Assembly (NCBI RefSeq): GCF_013376415.1
Contig: NZ_WYET01000008.1
Location: forward strand, 1-64,000
Length of the DNA: 64,000 bases
Direction: 5' to 3'
Origin: Flagellimonas chongwuensis
GTDB lineage: Bacteria > Bacteroidota > Bacteroidia > Flavobacteriales > Flavobacteriaceae
A model generated the notes under the pieces. The model was not told the origin of the DNA. It saw nothing but the letters and a program-made list of their open reading frames with translations, and ran no database searches. Both the position numbers and the translations under genes were made by a program. Position 1 is the first letter of the stretch, and the number at the start of each line of letters is the position of its first letter. Shown piece by piece: positions 54,990-63,384 of the stretch.

Positions 54990-56087
54990 CTAATAATCAA
55001 TGTATATGTTTTCTTTTGGAATGCGAAGCCTAATTTTTCTTTCCCTATTTTCCGACATCTCGAACAATGTTGCTTTTAGGGGCTCATAGTGTTTGTCCTT
55101 GGTCCAGTTCTTTTTGCCGAAAAGGCCATTAAGAATGGCTTCCAGTAATCTTTTTAATTCGTTATGGTCACTAATGTCGTAGTCTTTTGTGACATCAAAG
55201 TTTTTTGGTTTTATTTCCAACCAATCATCAGTCATGCCTTTTTTGCGCTGGGCAAATTCCTTGAAAAGTCGATAAAGGGCAGGTGTGAGTTGTATAATAC
55301 GGTCTTTATCACCAGGGAACCCAATCAAGGAAACGGAGTTGGCCATTGTACTTGGTTTTTGGTCCTTTTTGATAAACTTTATTTTCAATTGAAATGGGTC
55401 TGGTATCAATGTTTCCGTAAGTTCTTTGACCCAGCTTAGCGCAAGGGCAAAAAACAACATGATCAATGATGTTTTAAATATGGCCGAGAACAACAATAAA
55501 TTGATGTTGTTGTCCATTAATTTATAAATCTGAGCCATTAAGGTGACCAGTATGGTAATCAAGGCCAGCCAACCCAATAATAATAGCCTTCTTTTGATAA
55601 ATGATTCCCAAAGTACAAATCCCAAGAAAATCAAGGTCAGCAATGCATAAACCACGTCAAGTTCATTGATGACGTAGGCTTCGCGTACCAAGAATATTTT
55701 AAACAATGTAGGAAACAGGGCAAAAGCAAATGGGATCCCTATGATAAGGGGCCATAATTTCGACTTGATCAACGGGGTAAGGGGGGCAGGTAAGTATTTG
55801 AACCATGGCAGCGCCATTAGGATAAATAAACTGTTGGTCAGTGAGAGGATACTTGTGAGTCCGTCTTTATAATGTGAATAGACTGAGCTATTGTTAAATA
55901 TAATTTCAATAAGACCCGAAAATGCCCAACATAAGACGGATAGTGCAAGCCAAACCGGACCATAATCGTGTTGCCTTTTCCCAATATGGTACCAAATGGA
56001 CATTAAGGAAAGAAAGGCAAATAGGCATACCGAAAGCTGCCACCAACCATAAAACATGGAAATTTCATGTGAAATCTGAGCATCCAT
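54990..56087 (-). CDS. Unrecognised membrane protein with cytoplasmic C-terminal domain
   Basis: Predicted 365 aa. Seven or so hydrophobic segments occupy the first ~220 residues (YGWWQLSVCLFAFLSLMSIW, WLALSVLCWAFSGLIEIIF, and others), a layout like 7TM sensor modules. The C-terminal ~150 residues are soluble, mixed helix and strand (SLIGFPGDKDRIIQLTPALYRLF, LKRLLEAILNGLFGKKNWTKD, RERKIRLRIPKENIYIDY). I see no kinase, GGDEF or LytTR motif, although the final basic strand is LytTR-like in composition. Single gene; no partner is evident. Confidence 0.72.
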   Translation of the reverse strand: MDAQISHEISMFYGWWQLSVCLFAFLSLMSIWYHIGKRQHDYGPVWLALSVLCWAFSGLIEIIFNNSSVYSHYKDGLTSILSLTNSLFILMALPWFKYLPAPLTPLIKSKLWPLIIGIPFAFALFPTLFKIFLVREAYVINELDVVYALLTLIFLGFVLWESFIKRRLLLLGWLALITILVTLMAQIYKLMDNNINLLLFSAIFKTSLIMLFFALALSWVKELTETLIPDPFQLKIKFIKKDQKPSTMANSVSLIGFPGDKDRIIQLTPALYRLFKEFAQRKKGMTDDWLEIKPKNFDVTKDYDISDHNELKRLLEAILNGLFGKKNWTKDKHYEPLKATLFEMSENRERKIRLRIPKENIYIDY

Positions 56088-56212
56088 GCAAACGTTACTT
56101 TAAGAAAGGTTTATACAAATTCAATTATTTAGGAATAAACTGGAAAATAATTAAAAAAGTAGAAAGTAAAACAATGACGCTTGTTCAATTTGCCGATAAA
56201 GTCATTAAAACA

Positions 56213-56241
56213 AAAAAACCGCAAGCAATTGCGGTTTTTTT
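56213..56241. terminator. Intrinsic terminator of the tRNA-Leu gene
   Basis: CCGCAA / TTGCGG with loop GCAA, A7 on the left and T7 on the right. On the minus strand it ends the tRNA transcript directly after the 3' end. Confidence 0.88.
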
Positions 56242-56244
56242 CTG

Positions 56245-56328
56245 TGCCCACGACTGGAGTCGAACCAGCACGTCCTTACGAACACTACCCCCTCAAGGTA
56301 GCGTGTCTACCAATTCCACCACGTGGGC
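56245..56328 (-). tRNA. tRNA-Leu (anticodon GAG)
   Basis: Read on the minus strand: acceptor GCCCACG, D-arm with AATTGGTAGACACG, anticodon stem CTACC / GGTAG with loop TTGAGGG (anticodon GAG), long class II variable arm (TGTTCGTAAGGACG), T-arm with GGTTCGACTCC, acceptor CGTGGGC and discriminator A. The CCA end is not encoded. Length about 84 bases. Confidence 0.93.
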
Positions 56329-56492
56329 CTTTGGAATTTTAAGTGTGCAAATATAATTTTTTTGGGCAAAAGGAGAGGGATTTAATGGCTTTTTATGAAG
56401 GTTGGTTTTAGGGGGACGACCGTTTCGACTTTGCACAAAGTTTACAAAATCATAATATCTGTCTCCTCTTATTTTTCTGAAATTTGCCTTTG

Positions 56493-57053
56493 ATGAAACA
56501 CCCCCATACAAATGAAGCGCAGCAAGAACTAGCTCTTCGTGTCCAAGACTCGGACAGGGAAGCCTTTAACTCATTGTTTTCCATCTTGTGGGAGCCCATG
56601 TATACCTATGCAGCTTCCTTGATCATGAATAATTCCCTTGCCAAGGACCTTGTTCAGGATATTTGGATAGATTATTGGCAGCGAAGGGAACATGTTGAGG
56701 TGGAAAACATCAAGTCTTATTTGTTCAAAGCTATTCGCTATAAGTGCTATAACTCATTAAGGGATACCAAGTTCAACAAAACACAGATTGATGTTGCCGA
56801 ATCCATTTATGTGGCTTCCGAAATTGAGCAGGAAGAAGATGTGCTCGAACTTTCCAAACGTATCGATAGGAGTATGGCCAACCTTCCGCAACGGTGTCAG
56901 GAAGTTTTTAGGTTGAGCCGAATCCATAATATCAGTAATAAAGAGATTGCAAACCAGCTCAATATCTCCCATCGCTCAGTTGAAAATCAGATTTCTTTTG
57001 CGCTCAGGCGACTTCGAAAAGATCTTTCCATTGTTAAGTCAATGTTCCTTTAA
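56493..57053 (+). CDS. FecI-type ECF sigma factor
   Basis: Predicted 186 aa from the ATG at 56493 (MKHPHTNEAQQELALRV). Region 2: FNSLFSILWEPMYTYAASLIMN, LAKDLVQDIWIDYWQRRE, IKSYLFKAIRYKCYNSLR. Region 4: NLPQRCQEVFRLSRIHNISNKEIANQLNIS and SVENQISFALRRLR. This is the Bacteroidota FecI subgroup that controls Sus-type uptake systems through an anti-sigma factor and a receptor with an STN domain; both are encoded downstream. Confidence 0.93.
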   Translation: MKHPHTNEAQQELALRVQDSDREAFNSLFSILWEPMYTYAASLIMNNSLAKDLVQDIWIDYWQRREHVEVENIKSYLFKAIRYKCYNSLRDTKFNKTQIDVAESIYVASEIEQEEDVLELSKRIDRSMANLPQRCQEVFRLSRIHNISNKEIANQLNISHRSVENQISFALRRLRKDLSIVKSMFL

Positions 57054-57174
57054 GCGACTTCTTTTTTAGCTAAAGGTTAAGCACTGCCCATTAAGTTTAA
57101 GTAATCATTAAACCGCATTTTTTGAATGTGCGTCCCTGTGCGTTTCTGGTACTTGTAGTTGAAACGGGCATACA

Positions 57175-58131
57175 ATGACTGAAAATGAGATTAAGGTATT
57201 GATGAAGAAATACCTCAATGGAACCATTACCAGAGAGGAAGAATCCCTTTTGGAAGCTTTTGATTACAAACTGCTTTCTAAGAATCATCAAAATGTATTT
57301 AAAAACGCCCAACATAAGAGCGGAATTGGTCAAAAATTGGCCAAGGGTATCCAAAGTTCCAAGACAAGAAACCCTTTTTTACACTGGGGCAGAATTGCGG
57401 CATCACTGATCTTGTTGATGGGGCTATCCTACTTTTTGTACAACTATACCCATCAAGAAATAGAGGTAGAACCTAATATAATATTGACCAAATCCACGGA
57501 TTGGGGGCAAAAATTGAATCTGGTTTTGGCCGATGGTACCGAAGTGTACCTAAACTCGGGCAGTACCATAAAGTTCCCTAAACTATTCGAAGCCGATAAG
57601 CGGGTAGTGGAGTTGGATGGTGAAGCCTTTTTTGATGTGGCAGAAAACCCTGATAAACCCTTCATCATAAAATCTGGGGAGGTGGAGACCACAGTTTTGG
57701 GAACATCTTTCAATGTAAATACCTACTCCGAAAGCAATCAAGTGGCCGTAACCGTAGCCACGGGAAAAGTAAAGGTGGCTTCTAAGGAAAAGCAAATCTT
57801 CTTGATGCCAAACGAACAAGGTGTGTTCGATAAGCAATCAAAGTCCATTTCAAAGAAGAAAATTGATATCGCAGCCTTACTACATTGGAAAGATGGTATC
57901 ATTCATTTTGAAGATGCAGAACTCTCAGAAGTACTCGAAACTTTGGAACGATGGTATGGGGTGACCTTTGAAGTGGATAATGAAAACATAGGGGATTGCC
58001 ATCTAACGGCATCCTATAACAACGAAAGGTTGAGTGCCGTCCTAGAAAGCATCGTTTATGCGAAAAAGGGAATAAGCTATGAGTTCCTGAACAGCAAAAA
58101 AATTCAATTAAGGGGAAAATGTACAGACTAA
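57175..58131 (+). CDS. FecR family anti-sigma factor
   Basis: Predicted 318 aa. Cytoplasmic N-terminal ~75 residues bind the sigma factor (LMKKYLNGTITREEESLLEAF), a transmembrane helix lies at about 71-88, and the periplasmic FecR domain follows (LNLVLADGTEVYLNSGSTIKFP, ELDGEAFFDVAENPDKPFII, VLGTSFNVNTYSES). The C-terminal DUF4974 domain (about 245-315, DAELSEVLETLERWYGVTFEV) is STN-like and contacts the receptor. It transmits substrate sensing from the SusC-type receptor to the upstream sigma factor, 121 bp away. Confidence 0.94.
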   Translation: MTENEIKVLMKKYLNGTITREEESLLEAFDYKLLSKNHQNVFKNAQHKSGIGQKLAKGIQSSKTRNPFLHWGRIAASLILLMGLSYFLYNYTHQEIEVEPNIILTKSTDWGQKLNLVLADGTEVYLNSGSTIKFPKLFEADKRVVELDGEAFFDVAENPDKPFIIKSGEVETTVLGTSFNVNTYSESNQVAVTVATGKVKVASKEKQIFLMPNEQGVFDKQSKSISKKKIDIAALLHWKDGIIHFEDAELSEVLETLERWYGVTFEVDNENIGDCHLTASYNNERLSAVLESIVYAKKGISYEFLNSKKIQLRGKCTD

Positions 58132-58191
58132 AACCAACTGAAACCAAACATCAATAAACTATGACATAGAAACAAACTCATTAAAAAAGAG

Positions 58192-58230
58192 ACAGCCCAT
58201 TACACTTTGGCGAGCGGAAATAGGCTGTCG
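58192..58230 (+). promoter_or_regulatory. Structured leader of the susC-like gene
   Basis: GACAGCC and GGCTGTC form a perfect 7-bp stem around 25 bases, ending 51 bp before the susC start at 58282. There is no T-run, so it is more likely a leader structure or operator than a terminator. Confidence 0.4.
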
Positions 58231-58281
58231 ATAGTTCAATAATTACAAATAATCATAACCATTTAAACATTATGTGAAATT

Positions 58282-61200
58282 ATGAATTCACTAACTATTA
58301 AACAATTAATCAAGTTGACATTCCATACATTTTGCTTTCTGATTGTTTTGTCCCTGCTGAATCCGGTGCTTGCTGCCGATGCCAGAGGTCAGAACTTGGA
58401 AAGTTTTAAGGTGGATCTGTCTGTGGACGACGCCACCGTAGTAGATGTGCTGAGACAAATTGAAGATCAAACCGATTTCAAATTTGTATATGACCGCAAA
58501 GTGGATAGGTTGCAGAATACCTATAACATTGCGTACCAAAACGTTTCATTGAAATCTGTTTTGGAATTGATGGCCAAAGACGCCGACCTAACTTTTAGAA
58601 GAATAAACAATACCATTTCCATAGATGTAAAGCCCAAAGCTCCTAAAAGAGTGGTTGAAGTGGTTTTTCTGACAGTTACCGGGCAGGTAACCGATGAAAA
58701 CGGAGTTCCCTTGGCGGGGGCATCCGTTATGGAGAAAGGCAAGGGCAACGGCACCATTACAGATTTTGATGGAAACTACACCATTGAGGTCGAGAATGAT
58801 GCCGTTCTTCAGGTTTCTTATCTAGGGTACAAATCACAAGAAGTTGAGGTTAACGGACAGAGTACCATAAATGTACAGCTCGCACAAGACGCGACCATGC
58901 TGGAAGATGTTGTTGTGGTTGGATATGGAACACAAAGAAAAACGGATGTAACCGGTTCCATTGCCTCGGTGGACAGTGAGGATTTTAACAAAGGAATTGT
59001 AATGAACCCAGGTCAGCTTTTACAAGGTAAGGTTGCCGGTGTAAATATTTCCAACGTAAGCGGTGAACCGGGTGCACAACAAGATGTGATCATTCGGGGC
59101 GTAGGTAGTCTTCGTTCCGGGACAACGCCATTATATGTAATTGACGGATTTGCTCTGGACAACACCAGTACCGGGGTGCCGACCAACCCGTTGAACTTCA
59201 TCAACCCGCAGGATATTAAAAGTATCGATGTATTAAAGGATGCCTCTGCCGCAGCCATTTATGGGGCTAGGGCAGCCAATGGTGTAATTGTGATCACTAC
59301 AAAAAGGGGCAAGGCCGGAAGAACCCAAATGGATTTGAACGTGTCCACTGGTTTTTCGAGCTTGGCCAATCAAGTGGATGTTTTCTCTGCAAATCAATTT
59401 AGACAAGAGGTTGTTGCTGCAGGAGGTACTTTGGATGATGGAGGGGCCAATACCAATTGGCAAGATGCCCTCAGCAGAACCGGGTTTACCAAGAATGTGA
59501 ACTTGGCCATGAGCGGAGCATCCGAGCAATTCTCATACCGAGCTTCTTTGGGAGTTAATGACCAAGAAGGAATTCTTAGGGGCAACGACCTTAAGCGTTA
59601 TTCAGGAAGATTGAACCTTACCCAAAGAGCATTCAATGATCGGTTAAAGGTCGAGTTCAATATGACCGCTACCAGAACGGAGAACCTTCGTGCCGATTCT
59701 GATGCCATAGTAAGGGATATGCTTCAGTTGAACCCTACACTGCCATTGTATGTTGATGGTGAGCCAGCTTTGTTGGACAACATGCTCAACCCTTTGACAC
59801 GAGAGCGAATCTATAGTGATGATGCCGTGAACCATCGTATTCTGGCCAATTTGGCACCTTCCGTAGAAATCGTAAAAGGCCTTACCTATAAATTGAACTT
59901 GGGTGTGGATTACTCTTCTACCGCTAGGGACATACAGCTAAAACCATACTCGCTGTTGGAAGATTTTGTCAGGGGCGAACTGAACAGCATCTATACGACC
60001 AATAAGAACAGTCTTATTGAAAACACCTTGACTTACAATTTGATGACTGACAGGCACAACTTTACTTTCTTGGTCGGGCATACCTATCAAGAAACCTTTG
60101 TGCACCAGAAAAGTTTTGAGATGGAGGATTTCTCCGATAACGGAATAGATCCAAAATATCAAGATCAGATCAGCTCCGAGGATATGCCGACCTATATGAA
60201 CACCTATGCCACCGAGAACGAGCTGCAATCCTTTTTTGGAAGGGCCAATTATGTGTTTGACAATAGATACATGTTAACGGCTACTATGAGAGCGGACGGG
60301 TCATCCAAATTCGGGGGAAACAACAAGTACGGATATTTCCCTTCCGTAGCGGCAGGATGGAATATTATGAACGAGGAATTCTTAAGTGATAACGCTACTA
60401 TCAACAATTTGAAACTAAGGGCCAGCTGGGGTAGAACAGGTAATCAGGAGATACCTTCAAAAATTACCAAAAGAAGTTTTACCGATAGTAGGGACAATAA
60501 CGATTCCTATCCAATAAATGGTGATGAAAGCACTTTGGCGGATTATCCTTACGGAACTATATTTACCCGTTTGGCAAATCCCGATATTCAGTGGGAAGTG
60601 TCGGAACAGTTGGATTTTGGTCTCGATTTTGGACTGTTCAACAACCGTTTGTCGGGTACTTTGGACTACTTTAATAAAGTATCCGAGAACATTTTGCTGG
60701 AAGTAACACCGGCAGATCCTGTTCAACCTACCGATAAATATTGGACCAATATTGCGGATATGGAAATCAAGAACAGCGGTATAGAACTCTCCTTGGACTA
60801 CCAAAGCGATTACAGCAGGGACTTTTCCTTTAATATAGGGGGGAACCTTGCGTACACCAAGAACGAGGTGACCAATTCACCATATGAGGTGTTGACTACG
60901 GGTGCTGCACAGGGAGCGGGACAAACCGATGCCACCATTAACGGAAACATCAATGGAGAGCCAATAGGTGCTTTTTACATGCAGGAGTTTTTGGGAATCG
61001 GGGATGATGGGCTCAGTATTTTATCCGATGATAGACAGGTTGTGGGAAGTGCATTGCCAGATTTGATCTATGCATTCTACCTGAACTTCAATTATAAGAA
61101 TTTTGACCTTGGATTGAATTTTAACGGAGTGTCAGGAAACAAGGTCTACAACCATACCGCCATGTCCTTGTTCAGTAAAGGGCTCCTGACTTCCAACTTC

Positions 61201-61536
61201 AATACCACATCCATTGCCACACAGTTTCCCGAGGAGGATATTACCAACTCCAATGCCGTATCCACCAGATATTTGGAAGATGGGGATTTCCTAAGGTTGA
61301 ACAATGCCACGTTGGGATATAACCTAAACCCTGCGTTGATTGGGCTGGATGGATTGGTCAATGCCATTCGCTTGTCGATAACCGGACAAAACTTGTTTGT
61401 GATCACGGATTATAGTGGGTTTGACCCTGAGATCAATTCCAACTTGACCATAGACGGGATACAGACCTTTGGTATTGATTACTTCAACTATCCCAAAACA
61501 AGAACCCTTGTTTTTGGCCTAAACGTATCATTTTAA
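58282..61536 (+). CDS. SusC/RagA family TonB-dependent receptor with STN domain
   Basis: Predicted 1084 aa. Signal peptide ends near VLAAD. Domains: secretin/TonB STN (about 45-120, DLSVDDATVVDVLRQIEDQ and LELMAKDADLTFRRI), carboxypeptidase-like beta sandwich (about 132-212, GQVTDENGVPLAGASVMEKG), TonB-box and SusC start (DVVVVGYGTQRKTDVTGSIA), plug (GVGSLRSGTTPLYVIDGF, INPQDIKSIDVLKDASAAAI) and the 22-strand barrel. It imports a substrate bound by the SusD-like partner, and the STN domain signals to FecR when loaded. The upstream sigma/anti-sigma pair supports this. Substrate unknown. Confidence 0.95.
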   Translation: MNSLTIKQLIKLTFHTFCFLIVLSLLNPVLAADARGQNLESFKVDLSVDDATVVDVLRQIEDQTDFKFVYDRKVDRLQNTYNIAYQNVSLKSVLELMAKDADLTFRRINNTISIDVKPKAPKRVVEVVFLTVTGQVTDENGVPLAGASVMEKGKGNGTITDFDGNYTIEVENDAVLQVSYLGYKSQEVEVNGQSTINVQLAQDATMLEDVVVVGYGTQRKTDVTGSIASVDSEDFNKGIVMNPGQLLQGKVAGVNISNVSGEPGAQQDVIIRGVGSLRSGTTPLYVIDGFALDNTSTGVPTNPLNFINPQDIKSIDVLKDASAAAIYGARAANGVIVITTKRGKAGRTQMDLNVSTGFSSLANQVDVFSANQFRQEVVAAGGTLDDGGANTNWQDALSRTGFTKNVNLAMSGASEQFSYRASLGVNDQEGILRGNDLKRYSGRLNLTQRAFNDRLKVEFNMTATRTENLRADSDAIVRDMLQLNPTLPLYVDGEPALLDNMLNPLTRERIYSDDAVNHRILANLAPSVEIVKGLTYKLNLGVDYSSTARDIQLKPYSLLEDFVRGELNSIYTTNKNSLIENTLTYNLMTDRHNFTFLVGHTYQETFVHQKSFEMEDFSDNGIDPKYQDQISSEDMPTYMNTYATENELQSFFGRANYVFDNRYMLTATMRADGSSKFGGNNKYGYFPSVAAGWNIMNEEFLSDNATINNLKLRASWGRTGNQEIPSKITKRSFTDSRDNNDSYPINGDESTLADYPYGTIFTRLANPDIQWEVSEQLDFGLDFGLFNNRLSGTLDYFNKVSENILLEVTPADPVQPTDKYWTNIADMEIKNSGIELSLDYQSDYSRDFSFNIGGNLAYTKNEVTNSPYEVLTTGAAQGAGQTDATINGNINGEPIGAFYMQEFLGIGDDGLSILSDDRQVVGSALPDLIYAFYLNFNYKNFDLGLNFNGVSGNKVYNHTAMSLFSKGLLTSNFNTTSIATQFPEEDITNSNAVSTRYLEDGDFLRLNNATLGYNLNPALIGLDGLVNAIRLSITGQNLFVITDYSGFDPEINSNLTIDGIQTFGIDYFNYPKTRTLVFGLNVSF

Positions 61537-61556
61537 TCAAAAAAACACTTCAAAAA

Positions 61557-63302
61557 ATGAAGAATAGAATAATAATTGCATTATTTGGAATAGGCTTGCT
61601 TACCAACATAAGCTGTACCGATCTTGAAGAAGAAGTTATTGATGAATCCCTCGAGGGTAGCGGTCAGGCCGAAGCAATCAGCGGGGCCATTGCACCAGCC
61701 TATGGGCAAATAGCCTGGACTTGGCGACATACCAACTATTACGGACTGCAATTGATTCCCGCCGATGAGGCCATATTGCCTTACCGTGGTGGAACGGATT
61801 GGTATGACAACGGGAAGTTTTTGGATGCCCATTCACACGACATCGCGCCCAGCAATGATCTTGTGGGAAGCTCTTGGAACGAAGTGACCCGAAATATTTC
61901 CAGAACCATTACTGCTATAGAGGTTCTACAACCTCTTGCAGAAGCCGGAGATACGCAAGCAGAAGGAGCATTATATGAAATGATAGCGTTGAGGGCCTAT
62001 TTGAACATGCTGACCTTGGATAGTTGGGGATTGGCCTTTAGAAAAGAAGTTTCTGGCGAGCTATCGGAGATTTTAAGAGGGCAAGAAGCCATCGATTATA
62101 TCGAAAGTGAATTACTGTCCGTTGTGGATGTCATTAATACGAGTAGGGGGCCAGGAAGGATTACCCAAGCTGCCGTGTGGGGCTTTTTGGCACGATTGAG
62201 CTTGAATGCCGCAGTATATCGTGATCCTTACGGAACACCGGATTTTACCCAAGAGGATATGAACAATGTAATCGAATACACCGATCACATTATCAATTCA
62301 GGAATGTTTTCATTGTCCCCAGAGTATTTTGAACTTTTCAATGATGAGAACCACGACAATCCCGAGTTGATTTTTGCGCTGGACCAGCGTGGGGTAATGA
62401 ACAATGAACATAGTCGGTGGGCCTATTGGTCATTGGCAGGTTCGTGGTATCCTCGACCAGAGCACCCAAGTGCTGATGGAACGGATGGCCCTGCAATTAC
62501 ATCCGATTTTTATCAAACTTGGGTAGATGCCTACGGGGATATAGATCCAGCACAGGCGGATGCAAGATTCTATCAAGAAAATCAAATGATTCCAGCAGAG
62601 CTTCAGGATTTGACAGGAGTTTCTCCCGAAAATGATGAAGACCACTATTACTGTGTTTCCGCTGACGATTTTGAAATCAATAGAGGGATTATCCGAGGAG
62701 TAATTTGGGGACCTCGTAAGGACGAGAACGGTGCTTTTTATACTTGTGATGAAGGTTACCGTATCTATCCAGTGATTCAAAGAAAAGGAAATGGCCCTGA
62801 TAGGGATGTGGATTATGTGAACCATAATTTGCAGGTGGATTTTACCAATCAAGGAAGATTGCACAAAAATGGTTACCGCGTTTCCAAGTATCAGTTTAGT
62901 CGCACTTCACCCAACGGAAACAACTATAGCAGTGTTGATTTGGTACTGATGCGTTTGGCAGAAATTTATTTAATGCGCGCCGAAGCAAAACTAAGAACGG
63001 GTGACAATGCTGGTGCCTTGGGCGATGTAAATACCGTAAGAACTTCAAGAACGGCCCGTCCGGCTCAAACCCCGGAGGCGTTACCGGCGATTGATTTGGA
63101 AATTTTGTTCCGTGAAAGAGGATTTGAACTCTACTGGGAAGGTTTTAGAAGAGGAGACCAGATTCGATTTGGTCACTACGAGGACACTTGGACAGAAAAA
63201 ACGGACGACAACGTATATCATAGATTGTTCCCGATTCCACAAGATGCAATAGATGGAGCATCCAATGTTGCAGGATATTTGGAGCAGAACGAAGGTTATT
63301 AA
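61557..63302 (+). CDS. SusD/RagB family nutrient-binding lipoprotein
   Basis: Predicted 581 aa. Lipobox NISC (Cys near residue 20) after the signal MKNRIIIALFGIGLLT. The TPR-like fold of SusD proteins is marked by YEMIALRAYLNMLTLDSWG, AVWGFLARLSLNAAVY and, at the C-terminus, LMRLAEIYLMRAEAKLRTGD and ILFRERGFELYWEGFRRGDQIRF with FPIPQDAID. It forms the lid of the SusC transporter at the cell surface. It starts 20 bp after susC; a hairpin follows before the phosphatase gene. Confidence 0.95.
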   Translation: MKNRIIIALFGIGLLTNISCTDLEEEVIDESLEGSGQAEAISGAIAPAYGQIAWTWRHTNYYGLQLIPADEAILPYRGGTDWYDNGKFLDAHSHDIAPSNDLVGSSWNEVTRNISRTITAIEVLQPLAEAGDTQAEGALYEMIALRAYLNMLTLDSWGLAFRKEVSGELSEILRGQEAIDYIESELLSVVDVINTSRGPGRITQAAVWGFLARLSLNAAVYRDPYGTPDFTQEDMNNVIEYTDHIINSGMFSLSPEYFELFNDENHDNPELIFALDQRGVMNNEHSRWAYWSLAGSWYPRPEHPSADGTDGPAITSDFYQTWVDAYGDIDPAQADARFYQENQMIPAELQDLTGVSPENDEDHYYCVSADDFEINRGIIRGVIWGPRKDENGAFYTCDEGYRIYPVIQRKGNGPDRDVDYVNHNLQVDFTNQGRLHKNGYRVSKYQFSRTSPNGNNYSSVDLVLMRLAEIYLMRAEAKLRTGDNAGALGDVNTVRTSRTARPAQTPEALPAIDLEILFRERGFELYWEGFRRGDQIRFGHYEDTWTEKTDDNVYHRLFPIPQDAIDGASNVAGYLEQNEGY

Positions 63303-63323
63303 GATCAGGTGTATTTTTTAGCT

Positions 63324-63364
63324 AAGCGGCAAGTTGGTTTTTCCACTTGTCGCTTATATTTTTA
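63324..63364 (+). terminator. Terminator-like hairpin between the susD-like gene and the phosphatase gene
   Basis: AAGCGGCAAGT and ACTTGTCGCTT pair with one G-T mismatch, followed by ATATTTTTAT. It may partially end the susCD transcript. Confidence 0.6.
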
Positions 63365-63384
63365 TAAACAACAAAGAAAAGAGC

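Noticed and set aside
55922..56356. 144-codon plus-strand frame ending near the tRNA
   Set aside because: It runs antisense through the start of the membrane protein gene and across the tRNA-Leu; composition is unlike a protein.
56245..57053. tRNA-Leu as an integration site of a mobile element
   Set aside because: No integrase, no repeated tRNA 3' end and no change in gene content typical of an island is visible within the window.
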